DNA of 24,939 bases. Origin: an uncultured Faecalibacterium sp. GTDB taxonomy: Bacteria > Bacillota > Clostridia > Oscillospirales > Ruminococcaceae. The DNA lies in the NCBI GenBank assembly GCA_934501115.1, contig CAKSTO010000038.1, forward strand, positions 1 to 24,939, written 5' to 3'. The position numbers and the translations under genes are program-made. A model generated the notes under the pieces. It worked only from the letters and a program-made list of their open reading frames with translations, searched no databases and was not told the origin of the DNA. Below, piece after piece: positions 15,698 to 23,008 of this stretch (position 1 is its first letter; each line of letters starts with the position of its first letter).

Positions 15698-16511
15698 TGT
15701 TCTTGAGCACCTGACGGCAGGCGGCAAGCGCCGTCTCCTTATCCTTTGCGGTAATGAGAAAACGGCTTGCGTGGCAGAAGCTGATGCCCGGGATGCCGCT
15801 TTTCTGCTCGATGACCTCCTGCGGCTGGCCTGCCCAGCTCTGGGGGAAGGGCAGCTTTGACTTTTTGGTCTTGTGGTCGGTGACGCACTGGGCGCTCCAG
15901 CCGCCGCGCTGGCTGGGGTAGACCACAAACAAAGCGTCGGTCTTGTACAGGCCGTTTTTCCACGGCAGGTAGCAGGGCAGCACCACGATGCCGTCGCGGG
16001 AGTTCTGGTAGGCCTGCTGCACTTTTTCGTCGGCGCGGTTGACGGCGTTGGCGCTGGCGAGCTGGTTTTCCAAAATCTGCTTTGCCACGGCCACGGCCTT
16101 GAAAAAGCAGGTGTCCTGATCCTCCTTCGAGTCCCACACCGGGTTAAAAAAGCCGATGGCATCGCACAGGCTGTTCTGCTCGCCGGTGTTGTCGTTCAGA
16201 TCCAGCGGCTGGATGAAATTTTCATCGACGAGCCGCGCCTGCCGCTCGCCCACAAGGCCGGGGCCCAGCACCCGCCACAGCAGGCCGAAAGCGGCGTAGG
16301 GCACGCCGTTGGGGCGGTACTCGCGGGGCTCCTGATGATGGTCGAACATGCCGTAGCCGATATCGTAAACGATGCCGTCGAAGTCGTCCGGCACGGTGAA
16401 GCCGCGGGTGATTTTGATGTCCGGGCGCAGGATCTGCAGCAGAGCTGTGGCAAACACATCGTCGGCATGGAACTTGCCGGCGTGGGTAAAGCCGTTTGCG
16501 GGAATTTTCAT
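15684..16511 (-). CDS. MYG1 family protein (predicted metal-dependent exonuclease)
   Basis: Member of the MYG1/UPF0160 family, related to DHH phosphoesterases; human MYG1 is a 3'-5' RNA exonuclease. The 275-residue length fits compact bacterial members. Visible metal-site motifs are THAGKFHADD (9-18, with H10, H15, D17 and D18) and YDIGYGMFDHHQ (49-60, with D50, D57, H58 and H59), both hallmarks of the family. ATG start with GAGGTG upstream. It has its own promoter and overlaps the GIY-YIG gene by 14 nt, forming a two-nuclease operon. The bacterial substrate is unknown; RNA cleavage is inferred from the eukaryotic homologue. Confidence 0.92.
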   Translation of the reverse strand: MKIPANGFTHAGKFHADDVFATALLQILRPDIKITRGFTVPDDFDGIVYDIGYGMFDHHQEPREYRPNGVPYAAFGLLWRVLGPGLVGERQARLVDENFIQPLDLNDNTGEQNSLCDAIGFFNPVWDSKEDQDTCFFKAVAVAKQILENQLASANAVNRADEKVQQAYQNSRDGIVVLPCYLPWKNGLYKTDALFVVYPSQRGGWSAQCVTDHKTKKSKLPFPQSWAGQPQEVIEQKSGIPGISFCHASRFLITAKDKETALAACRQVLKNNGRI

Positions 16512-16551
16512 AGATGCACCTCATTTTGCTGTGATTTATCTCTCTGCTGAC

Positions 16552-16580
16552 AGTATACCACACTTTGGGGGAGGGGACAA
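16552..16580 (-). promoter_or_regulatory. Promoter of the MYG1/GIY-YIG pair
   Basis: On the minus strand, TTGTCC (16575-16580) and TATACT (16552-16557) are separated by 17 bp, about 40 nt before the MYG1 start codon. Confidence 0.72.
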
Positions 16581-16602
16581 ATGGAATGGCCTTGCGGGGC
16601 GC

Positions 16603-16636
16603 AAAAAGCCCCGGGGAGCGGGGTGCTCCTCGGGGC
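16603..16636 (-). terminator. Terminator of the lipoprotein gene
   Basis: On the minus strand, GCCCCGAGGAGC and GCTCCCCGGGGC form a 12-bp stem (one mismatch) with a 5-nt loop, followed by TTTTT, about 25 nt past the stop codon. Confidence 0.9.
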
Positions 16637-16659
16637 GGAGTATTTTATCGGAGTGTCAA

Positions 16660-17169
16660 TTACTCATTGGTGACAACGATAACGAATACGGTATAGTCGC
16701 CCTTCTTGGTGACTGCAGCGCCAACCTTAGCGGGGGCAAAGTCCACCTTGATTGCGCCAGCCTGAACCTGTGCCTGCAGTGCCTTGAACTCAGCCTCCAT
16801 GATTTTATCAGTCAGCACACCGGGCACAACATCGGAAATGATAATGCCCTTCTTGCCAGCCGCTGTGATCTTTTCCTGTACAGTCTTTGTAAGATCCGTT
16901 ACAGCTGCCACATAGGCTTCCTTGTCCTTCTTCATGGCCGCATTGTACATATCCACAGCAGCCGGGAGACCCGTTGCAGCGATGCCTGTAACCGTCTCAT
17001 CTTCCTTCAGGTCGATCTGCATCGTCTTTGCGGCTTTCTGGGTCAAGGTGATTGCGGTCTTTTCCTGCTCGGTATCGCGGACGATTGCTTCCTTGCCACA
17101 AGCGGTCAGCATTGCCAGAGCCATCACGCCAACCAGCAGGGCGGCTGCGAAACGTTTGAACATTTTCAT
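16660..17169 (-). CDS. Small surface lipoprotein
   Basis: A 169-residue predicted lipoprotein, anchored to the outer face of the cytoplasmic membrane. The signal is MKMFKRF, a hydrophobic core (8-21) and the lipobox LTAC with acylated C24. The mature part is mixed alpha/beta and Lys/Ala-rich, with no recognised domain. It resembles a single small extracellular domain of the kind often annotated DUF in Clostridia. ATG start with AGGAGGA upstream. It has a private promoter and terminator. Next to the large secreted Cys/His protein and another secreted protein, it makes this a region rich in exported products, but no functional link is shown. Confidence 0.85.
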   Translation of the reverse strand: MKMFKRFAAALLVGVMALAMLTACGKEAIVRDTEQEKTAITLTQKAAKTMQIDLKEDETVTGIAATGLPAAVDMYNAAMKKDKEAYVAAVTDLTKTVQEKITAAGKKGIIISDVVPGVLTDKIMEAEFKALQAQVQAGAIKVDFAPAKVGAAVTKKGDYTVFVIVVTNE

Positions 17170-17240
17170 TGTAATGTTCCTCCTACTTTTTGTTTTCGGG
17201 CAGTTTGGGCGACCCCAAATCGCTTTACCTGCCTGAATTC

Positions 17241-17269
17241 ATTTTACTGCAAGCCCCCCCTGCCGTCAA
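17241..17269 (-). promoter_or_regulatory. Promoter of the lipoprotein gene
   Basis: On the minus strand, TTGACG (17264-17269) and TAAAAT (17241-17246) are separated by 17 bp, the spacer including seven G in a row. A TTTGGG/CCCAAA hairpin sits in the leader (about 17206-17221). Nothing else is seen in 17270-17404. Confidence 0.72.
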
Positions 17270-17404
17270 TCGACACATCGCCAAAATTCTCGACCAATCT
17301 TTGGCAATTATTCCGAACATCCCCGCTCCGGGGCGCATCGTGACAGGCGGGGGCTTTGGCCGTGCAGTGGGGCTGAAAGCGGCCTGAGCGGGCAGGGGTG
17401 CCAA

Positions 17405-17469
17405 ACAAAAAGCACCTGCGGCAGATCCCTCCCGATTTTATGATCCCGGGAAAAATCATCGCAGGTGCT
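17405..17469 (-). terminator. Terminator of the esterase/ATP-grasp cluster
   Basis: On the minus strand, AGCACCTGCG (complement of 17460-17469) pairs with CGCAGGTGCT (complement of 17411-17420), followed by TTTTTG. A secondary hairpin (ATGAT/ATCAT around CCCGGG) fills the loop. It lies about 12 nt past the stop of the last gene. Confidence 0.8.
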
Positions 17470-17481
17470 TGCTTTTTCTGT

Positions 17482-18192
17482 TCAGGCCACGACCCGGCCG
17501 GCGGCATCACGGAGACTGCCGTCCTCGTCCCTTGTGCAGACGGTGTAGCCCTCGGGGAGCTCCAGCAGGCTCTCGTCCACCTCGTCCGACACCTCGCGGT
17601 ACTCCATGGAAGCCTGCTTGCCGCCCACGCGGGTGATGAGACAGCGCAGGGTGCCGTCCGCGTCGTAGCAGTAGGTCATCTCCACCGGCTTGCCGTCCAG
17701 CTGCATCCGGAAGATCTCGGCGTCGTAGGTCTTGCCGTCCACGGTCTTTTCCGCTTTGGCAAAGCCGGTGGCCTTGCCGGTCGCCAGCGACCGCTCCACG
17801 GTCTGGCCGCTGATGCCCAGCGCGGCGTAGGCGGCGTTCTCGTCCCCCAGATGGATGGCAAGTCTGCGGCTGCTGTCCAGCTGGTAGGCCGCGCCCTCCC
17901 GCAGCAGCAGGGTCAGCACCTGCGTGCCGTCGGGCTTGGACGCCTTGAGGTACATTTTGCCATTGCTGCGCACCATCTCCACAACGCCGTTCACACCGTC
18001 CACCGTGATTTCAGCGGTAAACTGATCTTTTTCCAGCTGGGCGATCACGCTGCTGGTGCGGGTATGGCTCCACACCAGCATCCAGTCCGGTGTTTCCAGC
18101 GCCGCCGCTGCCGGTGCCGCGCAGGGCAGCAGCAGGCACAGCGCCAGCCCGGCTGTCAGGATGCGGTTTGCTGCTCGCTTGATGCATCTCAT
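17482..18192 (-). CDS. Secreted hypothetical protein
   Basis: A 236-residue exported protein of unrecognised family. The signal peptide is MRCIKRAANR, then LTAGLALCLLLPCAAPAAA, with cleavage likely after AAA near residue 30. The cysteine there is not in a lipobox. The mature part alternates short beta strands (FTAEITVDGVNGVVEMVRSNGKMYLKASK, AAYQLDSSRRLAIHLG, KTYDAEIFRMQ). This pattern recalls LolA/LppX-like or DUF4412-like beta folds, as inference only. The start was chosen at the ATG with AAGGAGA 8 nt upstream; the longer reading frame to 18297 has no such site and overlaps the ATP-grasp gene. Last gene of the esterase/ATP-grasp cluster, 37 nt after the ligase stop. Confidence 0.8.
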   Translation of the reverse strand: MRCIKRAANRILTAGLALCLLLPCAAPAAAALETPDWMLVWSHTRTSSVIAQLEKDQFTAEITVDGVNGVVEMVRSNGKMYLKASKPDGTQVLTLLLREGAAYQLDSSRRLAIHLGDENAAYAALGISGQTVERSLATGKATGFAKAEKTVDGKTYDAEIFRMQLDGKPVEMTYCYDADGTLRCLITRVGGKQASMEYREVSDEVDESLLELPEGYTVCTRDEDGSLRDAAGRVVA

Positions 18193-18229
18193 GGCTTTCT
18201 CCTTTCGGCCTTTCCCCCGAGGGGGCAGA

Positions 18230-19552
18230 TCACTTTTTCTTTGCAGCCTTTGCCGTCTTTGCCGTTTTTCCGGCTGCGGGGGCAGCCGCCGGTTCACCCA
18301 GCGTCAGCACCCGGGTCAGCTCCTTCTGCACGGCGGCGTTGGTATCCTTTTCGGTCACGGCCAGCACGTCGGAATAGAACTGCTCCATGCCCTCGAAGGT
18401 ATCAAATTTTGCCACGTACATCTGGTTGCCCATGGCACCGGACAGAGCCTCCGGGATGCGATCCACCATGCACATATGATCCTGATACTTCTGCATGATC
18501 TGCTCGTGGCTGTACACGAAGTGCTTGCCGTCGCGGCGGCCTGCAAAGGGGCAGTAATAGTGCTCGCCCACCGGCATATCGGTGCCGCCAAAGGCGATCA
18601 TGTCCGCCCAGATCTTGTAGACGTTGGTGGAGCGGGCAAAGTTGATCATATCCGGGGTAAAGCCGCCGCAGGGGCGCATATTGACCTCCAGAGCCACGAT
18701 CTGGCCTTTTTTGCCCATGCTGGCCTGATCCTCGCTCATGCGGAAGAACTCGAAGTGCACAAAGCGGCTCTTCACCCCGAAGCTCTTGACGGCGGCACGG
18801 CCTGCGGCGCGGGTGTCCTCGGGCAGATCCTTGATGATGTAATAGATGGAGTTGTCGTTGTCGTTGACGATGTCCATGATGGACATGGGGCTGACATTGC
18901 CGGCCTCAAAGATGGGGTTGCCGTTGGCGTCGATGATGGCGTCGTAGCTGTTCACCTCTGCCCGGACGAACTCCTCCATGATGTACTCCACATCCGGGTG
19001 ATGGGCGGTTCTGTAGATGAGGAACTTTTTCAGTTCCTCGTCGCTGAACAGCTTGTGGGTATCGGACGCACCCACGCCGTTGTCGGGCTTGACCACCACC
19101 GGGTAGCCCACCTCTTCGATGAACTTTTTGCAGCCCTCGTAGTCGTCCACCATGTGGTAGCGGGCGGTGGCGATGCCGGCCTTCTGGTAATACTCCTTCA
19201 TCTTGCTCTTGTACTTGATGCGGGGCATATCGGAGGTCTGGAAGCCGGAGGTGATGTGGAAATCGGTGCGCAGGGCGGCGTCCCGCTCCAGCCAGTATTC
19301 GTTGTTGGACTCCAGCCAATCGATGCGGCCATACTTGAAGGCGAAGAAGGCCACGGCGCGGTAGACCTCGTTGTAGTTTTCCAGACTGCCCACCTTGTAA
19401 TACTCGTTCAGGCTGTCCTTCAGCTCCGGCTTCAGTTCATCGTAGGGCTGGTCGCCGATGCCCAGCACATTCATGCCATTGTTTTTCAGCTCATGGCAGA
19501 ACTGCCAGTAGTTGGTGGGGAAGTTGGGCGAAATAAAAATGAAATTCTGCAT
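18230..19552 (-). CDS. ATP-grasp domain ligase
   Basis: A 440-residue ATP-grasp enzyme of the family usually annotated carboxylate-amine or carbamoyl-phosphate-synthase-like ligase. These activate a carboxylate as acyl phosphate for attack by an amine or another nucleophile. The pre-ATP-grasp domain starts MQNFIFISPNFP (1-12). The nucleotide-binding loop is VVVKPDNGVGAS (152-163), followed by MEEF (192-195) and the metal-binding segment LEVNMRPCGG (288-297, with E289, N291 and R293). It is not PurD, PurK, Ddl or a true CarB. The C-terminus ends in a low-complexity Ala/Lys tail (about 419-440) not seen in catalytic cores. ATG start; the ribosome site GAGGAAAG is somewhat distant. It lies between a serine esterase and a secreted protein. 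Substrate unknown. Confidence 0.88.
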   Translation of the reverse strand: MQNFIFISPNFPTNYWQFCHELKNNGMNVLGIGDQPYDELKPELKDSLNEYYKVGSLENYNEVYRAVAFFAFKYGRIDWLESNNEYWLERDAALRTDFHITSGFQTSDMPRIKYKSKMKEYYQKAGIATARYHMVDDYEGCKKFIEEVGYPVVVKPDNGVGASDTHKLFSDEELKKFLIYRTAHHPDVEYIMEEFVRAEVNSYDAIIDANGNPIFEAGNVSPMSIMDIVNDNDNSIYYIIKDLPEDTRAAGRAAVKSFGVKSRFVHFEFFRMSEDQASMGKKGQIVALEVNMRPCGGFTPDMINFARSTNVYKIWADMIAFGGTDMPVGEHYYCPFAGRRDGKHFVYSHEQIMQKYQDHMCMVDRIPEALSGAMGNQMYVAKFDTFEGMEQFYSDVLAVTEKDTNAAVQKELTRVLTLGEPAAAPAAGKTAKTAKAAKKK

Positions 19553-19583
19553 GGTTTTATGATTCTTCTTTCCTCTATAAGAA

Positions 19584-19710
19584 AACCCTCTCAGTCAACG
19601 CCTGCGGCGTTGCCAGCTCCCCCGTATGGGGGAGCTTATTTGCTGCAAACCGTCAAATGCATCAAAGCTCGCCCTTCGGGAGAGCTGGCGCGTCAGCGCC
19701 TGAGAGGGTT
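19584..19710. repeat. Terminal-inverted-repeat element, copy R5
   Basis: Bounded by perfect AACCCTCTCAG (19584-19594) and CTGAGAGGGTT (19700-19710). Arms carry CGCC-TGC-GGCG, AGCTCCCCCGTATGGGGGAGCT and GCTCGCCCTTCGGGAGAGC. It is the shortest full copy and fills the gap between the ATP-grasp and esterase genes, ending 4 nt from the esterase stop codon. Confidence 0.85.
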
Positions 19711-19714
19711 CTCT

Positions 19715-20473
19715 TTACTGCTGTCCCAGAATATACGGCATATAATATGCGGTCTGCTGATACCACCAGTTCCAGTCATGGTTGACATCGTGACCCCACA
19801 GATCCACCCAGATGGGGATGTGCTTGGCCTCGAAGATGCGCTTGAGGAACCATGTGGTGTCCGGCTGCTCCCAGTCGCCCTGACCACAGCAGATGACCGC
19901 CTTCTGGCTGCGGAACAGCTGCATGTAGGGGTGATCCTCGGGGAAGTTTTTCATGTAGTCCACCGGGGAGTTCATGTAGACCAGCTCGTCCATGTAGTCG
20001 CCGAAGCCGTAGTGCGCCGTGTAGATGCCGCTGAGCGCCAGACAGCCGCAGAACACATCCGGGCGGCGCAGATACAGGTTGACCGCGTGGGTGGCACCCA
20101 GACTGCAGCCAAAGGCAATGACGCCGGGCAGGTCGTCCCAGCCGTTGCGCTCTTTTGCCATGTACTGGATCTTGGGCACGGCCTCCTCCACGATGTAGCG
20201 CAGCCACTGCTCATAGCGGCGGATGCGCCAATAGGGGTCGCCCTGCGTGTCCGACCAGGTCTCCTTGTCCATGGTGTCGATGGAGAGAACCATGATCTGG
20301 CCGGACTCGATCCACGGGGCAAGGGTGTCGTTCATGTGGAAGTTCTCGAAATCGAAGAAGCGTCCGTCCTGACAGGGGATGTACAGCATCGGGCGGCCTG
20401 CGTGGCCGTAGATCTTGCACTCCATGTCGCGGCCCAGAGCCGGGCTGTAATCCTTGAAATACTGCATTTCCAT
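19715..20473 (-). CDS. Esterase family alpha/beta hydrolase
   Basis: A 252-residue cytoplasmic serine hydrolase of the esterase D type (PF00756-like). The nucleophile elbow is FGCSLGATHA, with Ser124. Candidate acid and base are D200 (CCGQGDWEQ) and H228 or H232 (WGHDVNHDW). There is no signal peptide, and Trp and Tyr are frequent. The start was set at the ATG with AAAGGAGG 8 nt upstream; the longer frame to 20605 runs into repeat DNA and is rejected. It is separated from its neighbours by repeats R5 and R7. This branch is often found with ATP-grasp genes in Bacillota (from memory, not searched). The substrate is unknown; related folds act on acyl or siderophore esters. Confidence 0.87.
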   Translation of the reverse strand: MEMQYFKDYSPALGRDMECKIYGHAGRPMLYIPCQDGRFFDFENFHMNDTLAPWIESGQIMVLSIDTMDKETWSDTQGDPYWRIRRYEQWLRYIVEEAVPKIQYMAKERNGWDDLPGVIAFGCSLGATHAVNLYLRRPDVFCGCLALSGIYTAHYGFGDYMDELVYMNSPVDYMKNFPEDHPYMQLFRSQKAVICCGQGDWEQPDTTWFLKRIFEAKHIPIWVDLWGHDVNHDWNWWYQQTAYYMPYILGQQ

Positions 20474-20516
20474 GGTGTTTCCTCCTTTGGTTTTGTTGTG
20501 CAATGGTGTCGCAGAC

Positions 20517-20647
20517 AAAGGCTTCCCCCGGTCGGGGGAAGCTGTCACCGAAGGTGACTGATGAGGGCGCAGGCGTGCAGCACCCTGCGGGGAATTACCC
20601 CTCATCCGGCGCTACGCGCCACCTTCCCCCCAAGGGGTGAAGGCTTT
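20517..20647. repeat. Inverted-order repeat element, copy R7
   Basis: The left half has GCTTCCCCCGGTCGGGGGAAGC and GTCACC-GAA-GGTGAC, ending TGATGAGGG. The right half starts CCCTCATC, then GGCGC-TAC-GCGCC and CCTTCCCCCCAAGGGG. The inward-facing TGATGAGGG/CCCTCATC motifs correspond to the outer ends of R1-R5, so the arms are in the opposite order. It is nearly identical to 24648-24777 apart from the middle 20-25 bp. Confidence 0.85.
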
Positions 20648-20681
20648 TGTACCCCTTTTACAGCGGGCAATTACACCCTTT

Positions 20682-21452
20682 TTATTCCTCCACCTCATAC
20701 ATCAGAGTGTGGAGCATAAAGGGCAGCTGTTTTTCCCAGCTGGCTTCGCTGTGGGTGCCGCCGGGCACGATGCGGCTGGTAAGGTGGATGCCCCGGGTCA
20801 TGACCTTTGCACACATCTCGGCAAAGCTGCGGCGCATCCCGTCGTGGTTGCCCATCTCGCGGGAGCCGTAATCCATGTACAGCACCGTGCCCGGCTCCAG
20901 CTTTGCCCGGCTCACAAGGCCGGAGAGCTTTTCCGGTGCGACCCAGATGGACGGCGACAGCGCCGCCGCGCGGCTGAAAACATCATTGTACTGCAAAAGG
21001 GCGTACAGGCTCATCAGGCCGCCCATGCTGCTGCCGCCGATGAAGGTATGCTCCCGGTCGGGCAGGGTGCGGAAATTATGGTCGATGAAGGGCTTGAACC
21101 GGTGGATGTACCAGCTCATGGTGGCCTGCCCCCTGCCGTCGAAGTGGCCGAGCTGCGGGTCGTCGAACCGGTAGGGCGAATACTCCACCAGCCGCTCGTT
21201 GTTGGCTCCGGCGTTGCACTCCACCGCCGCCACGATCAGCGGGGTGTCGGTGTAGTCCAGATAATCGGCCACGCCCCAGCTCTTGCCGAAGGTGGCATCC
21301 TCGTCGAAAAAGACGTTCTGGCCGTCGAACATGTACAGCACCGGATACCTGCGATCCGGCTCAGACTCATACATCGTGGGCAGATAAACGTATCCTCTGC
21401 GCTGCTCGGTGCCGTTGACGGCAGGGTAGCTCACGCTCCATTTTTTGACCAT
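20682..21452 (-). CDS. Esterase family alpha/beta hydrolase (IroE/YbbA-like)
   Basis: A 256-residue esterase D superfamily protein (PF00756-like), distinct from the esterase downstream. The strand RRYPVLYMFDGQNVFFD (34-50) matches the oxyanion region of the family. The nucleophile is Ser142 in GGSSMGG (139-145). The likely base is H234 (GGTHSEASW) and the acid D194 or a nearby residue. There is no signal peptide. ATG start with AGAGGGA upstream. It is the first gene of the cluster, with its own promoter and a leader hairpin (21484-21503). Homologues hydrolyse siderophore or acyl-thioester/ester bonds; the substrate here is not known. ATP-grasp genes downstream suggest a shared ester or amide metabolite. 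Confidence 0.88.
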   Translation of the reverse strand: MVKKWSVSYPAVNGTEQRRGYVYLPTMYESEPDRRYPVLYMFDGQNVFFDEDATFGKSWGVADYLDYTDTPLIVAAVECNAGANNERLVEYSPYRFDDPQLGHFDGRGQATMSWYIHRFKPFIDHNFRTLPDREHTFIGGSSMGGLMSLYALLQYNDVFSRAAALSPSIWVAPEKLSGLVSRAKLEPGTVLYMDYGSREMGNHDGMRRSFAEMCAKVMTRGIHLTSRIVPGGTHSEASWEKQLPFMLHTLMYEVEE

Positions 21453-21483
21453 GGGTTCATCCCTCTCAATCTTTCCTGCACAT

Positions 21484-21546
21484 GGCCTGCCGCAATGCAG
21501 GCCGGAGTTCTGTTTTCAGTTTAGCACTGCAGGAGCAAGAAAGCAA
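21484..21546 (-). promoter_or_regulatory. Promoter and leader hairpin of the esterase cluster
   Basis: On the minus strand, TTGCTT (21541-21546) and TAAACT (21518-21523) are separated by 17 bp. A perfect GGCCTGC/GCAGGCC hairpin (21484-21503) lies in the transcribed leader about 30 nt before the start codon. Confidence 0.65.
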
Positions 21547-21613
21547 TTGCGCCGGGAAATTTTGGAGTTTTGACGGCGAGGGCGAGGGCGTTATCCTAAT
21601 ATACACAATATAC

Positions 21614-21651
21614 AGCAAACGCCGCCGAGCGGAGGCCTGGCGGCGTTTGCT
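21614..21651 (-). terminator. Hairpin after ilvE, probable terminator
   Basis: A 13-bp perfect stem, AGCAAACGCCGCC (21614-21626) with GGCGGCGTTTGCT (21639-21651), about 40 nt past the ilvE stop. The following sequence on the minus strand is AT-rich (GTATATTGTGTATA) rather than a T-run, so efficiency is uncertain. Confidence 0.65.
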
Positions 21652-21690
21652 GCTATTCTGAATAAAAAGGTTCTCTCCGGAGAATCTGGA

Positions 21691-22767
21691 TCAGTTCTTT
21701 TTCTCGACCGGCACGATCCAGCCCTTGGTATCGGGGAGCTTGCCCCACTGCATCCCGGTCATGGTGTCGTACAGCTTCTGGGTGACAGGGCCGATCTTGC
21801 CGTCGCCGATGTAGGCGTGCTCGCCCTTCCAGACCAGCTCCTTGACGGGGGAGACGACAGCGGCGGTGCCGGTGCCGAACACCTCTTCCAGCTTGCCTTC
21901 GCGGGCAGCAGCCATGATGTCGGCAATGGCGATCTTGCCCTCGACCACCTCATAGCCCCAGTCCTTCAGCAGCTCGATGCAGCTGCGGCGGGTAACGCCG
22001 GGCAGAACGGTGCCGACGGTAGCAGCGGTGTACACCTTGCCGTCGATCTTGAACATGATGTTCATGCTGCCGACTTCCTCGACGTACTTCTTTTCCACGC
22101 CGTCCAGCCACAGCACCTGTGCGTAGCCCTGCTCCTCGGCCAGCTCGCCGGCCTTGATGGAAGCAGCGTAGTTGCCGCCGCACTTGGTGAAGCCGGTCAG
22201 GCCGGGAGCGGCACGGATGTACTCGTCTTCCACGTAGATGCGCACGGGGTTGATGCCCTCGGCATAGTAAGCACCCGAGGGAGCGCAGATGATGCAGAAG
22301 ATGTAGTGCTTGGAAGCGTGCACGCCCAGACCCACGTCATTTGCGAACACGAAGGGGCGGATGTACAGGGAAGCACCGTCGGTGTGAGGCACCCAGTCGC
22401 GATCCACATCCACCAGCGTCTCGACAGCCTGAATGTAATCCTCCACAGGGATCTTGGGGATGCACAGACGGTCAGCAGAATCCTGGAAGCGCTTTGCGTT
22501 GCAGTCCGGGCGGAACAGCTGAACGGTGTCGTCTGCGGTGCGGTAAGCCTTCATGCCCTCAAAGATCTCCTGCGCGTAGTGGAACACGACGGTAGCCGGG
22601 TCCAGCTCAAAGGGGCCGTAGGGGACGATGCGGGCATCGTGCCAGCCTTCGCCCTCGGTGTAATCCATCACGAACATATGGTCGGTAAACTTCTTGCCAA
22701 AACCCAGATTGCTCTCGTCAGGCTTTGCCTTCGGAGCAGTGGTACGGGTGATCTTGATATCCAACAT
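21691..22767 (-). CDS. ilvE: Branched-chain amino acid aminotransferase
   Basis: PLP-dependent fold type IV aminotransferase that interconverts Val, Leu and Ile with their 2-oxo acids, using glutamate/2-oxoglutarate. The 358-residue protein belongs to the larger, eukaryote-like BCAT II branch. Signature segments are EIFEGMKAYR (67-76), LYIRPFVFA (134-142), and TKCGGNYAAS (194-203), where K195 forms the Schiff base. LPGVTRRS and GTGTAAVVSPV are also typical. It is monocistronic, with a promoter and a 7-bp leader hairpin upstream and a hairpin downstream. It diverges from the HAD phosphatase gene. In this gut anaerobe type it serves branched-chain amino acid synthesis or degradation. Confidence 0.95.
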   Translation of the reverse strand: MLDIKITRTTAPKAKPDESNLGFGKKFTDHMFVMDYTEGEGWHDARIVPYGPFELDPATVVFHYAQEIFEGMKAYRTADDTVQLFRPDCNAKRFQDSADRLCIPKIPVEDYIQAVETLVDVDRDWVPHTDGASLYIRPFVFANDVGLGVHASKHYIFCIICAPSGAYYAEGINPVRIYVEDEYIRAAPGLTGFTKCGGNYAASIKAGELAEEQGYAQVLWLDGVEKKYVEEVGSMNIMFKIDGKVYTAATVGTVLPGVTRRSCIELLKDWGYEVVEGKIAIADIMAAAREGKLEEVFGTGTAAVVSPVKELVWKGEHAYIGDGKIGPVTQKLYDTMTGMQWGKLPDTKGWIVPVEKKN

Positions 22768-22794
22768 GATTTATTTTCCCTCTTTCCTGATCTC

Positions 22795-22870
22795 GGGCGC
22801 AGCGAGTGAAAATGCGCCCGCAAACACCGAATGTTGTTTTCTATTATAGTATTATGAAATCGTTTTACAA
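22795..22870 (-). promoter_or_regulatory. Promoter and leader hairpin of ilvE
   Basis: On the minus strand, TTGTAA (22865-22870) and TATAAT (22843-22848) have a 16-bp spacer. The leader has a GGGCGCA/TGCGCCC stem (22795-22801 and 22813-22819). No leader peptide rich in branched-chain codons was found. Confidence 0.7.
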
Positions 22871-22891
22871 GGAAACGAAAAATCTTTCATC

Positions 22892-22960
22892 TTTGGGCAG
22901 GTTAAGTTGCGCTAAATTGCCTGCTTTTCCATGTGCAAACTGCCCAAAATATGATACAAT
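22892..22960 (+). promoter_or_regulatory. HAD gene promoter region with dyad
   Basis: A -10-like TACAAT lies at 22955-22960, with a weak TGTGCA at 17 bp (22932-22937). A 9-bp inverted repeat, TTTGGGCAG (22892-22900) and CTGCCCAAA (22940-22948), brackets this region between the divergent ilvE and HAD promoters. Confidence 0.45.
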
Positions 22961-23008
22961 GAGGGCATAAGCCGGATCTTACAGGCTCAGAAAGGAGCTT
23001 TTTGCACA

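Noticed and set aside
15395..16162. Reading the GIY-YIG frame from a distant upstream ATG as one 255-residue protein
   Set aside because: The first 155 residues are an out-of-frame shadow of the MYG1-family gene. Domain content and overlap support a start at 15697.
18056..20557. 833-residue plus-strand open frame across three genes
   Set aside because: It is antisense to the ATP-grasp and esterase genes, which have full catalytic motifs; the protein is a Val/His/Gly-rich shadow.
19715..20605. N-terminal extension of the second esterase by 44 residues
   Set aside because: The extension is encoded by repeat R7 and its flank and is Pro/Ser/Arg-rich. The AAAGGAGG site points to the start at 20473.
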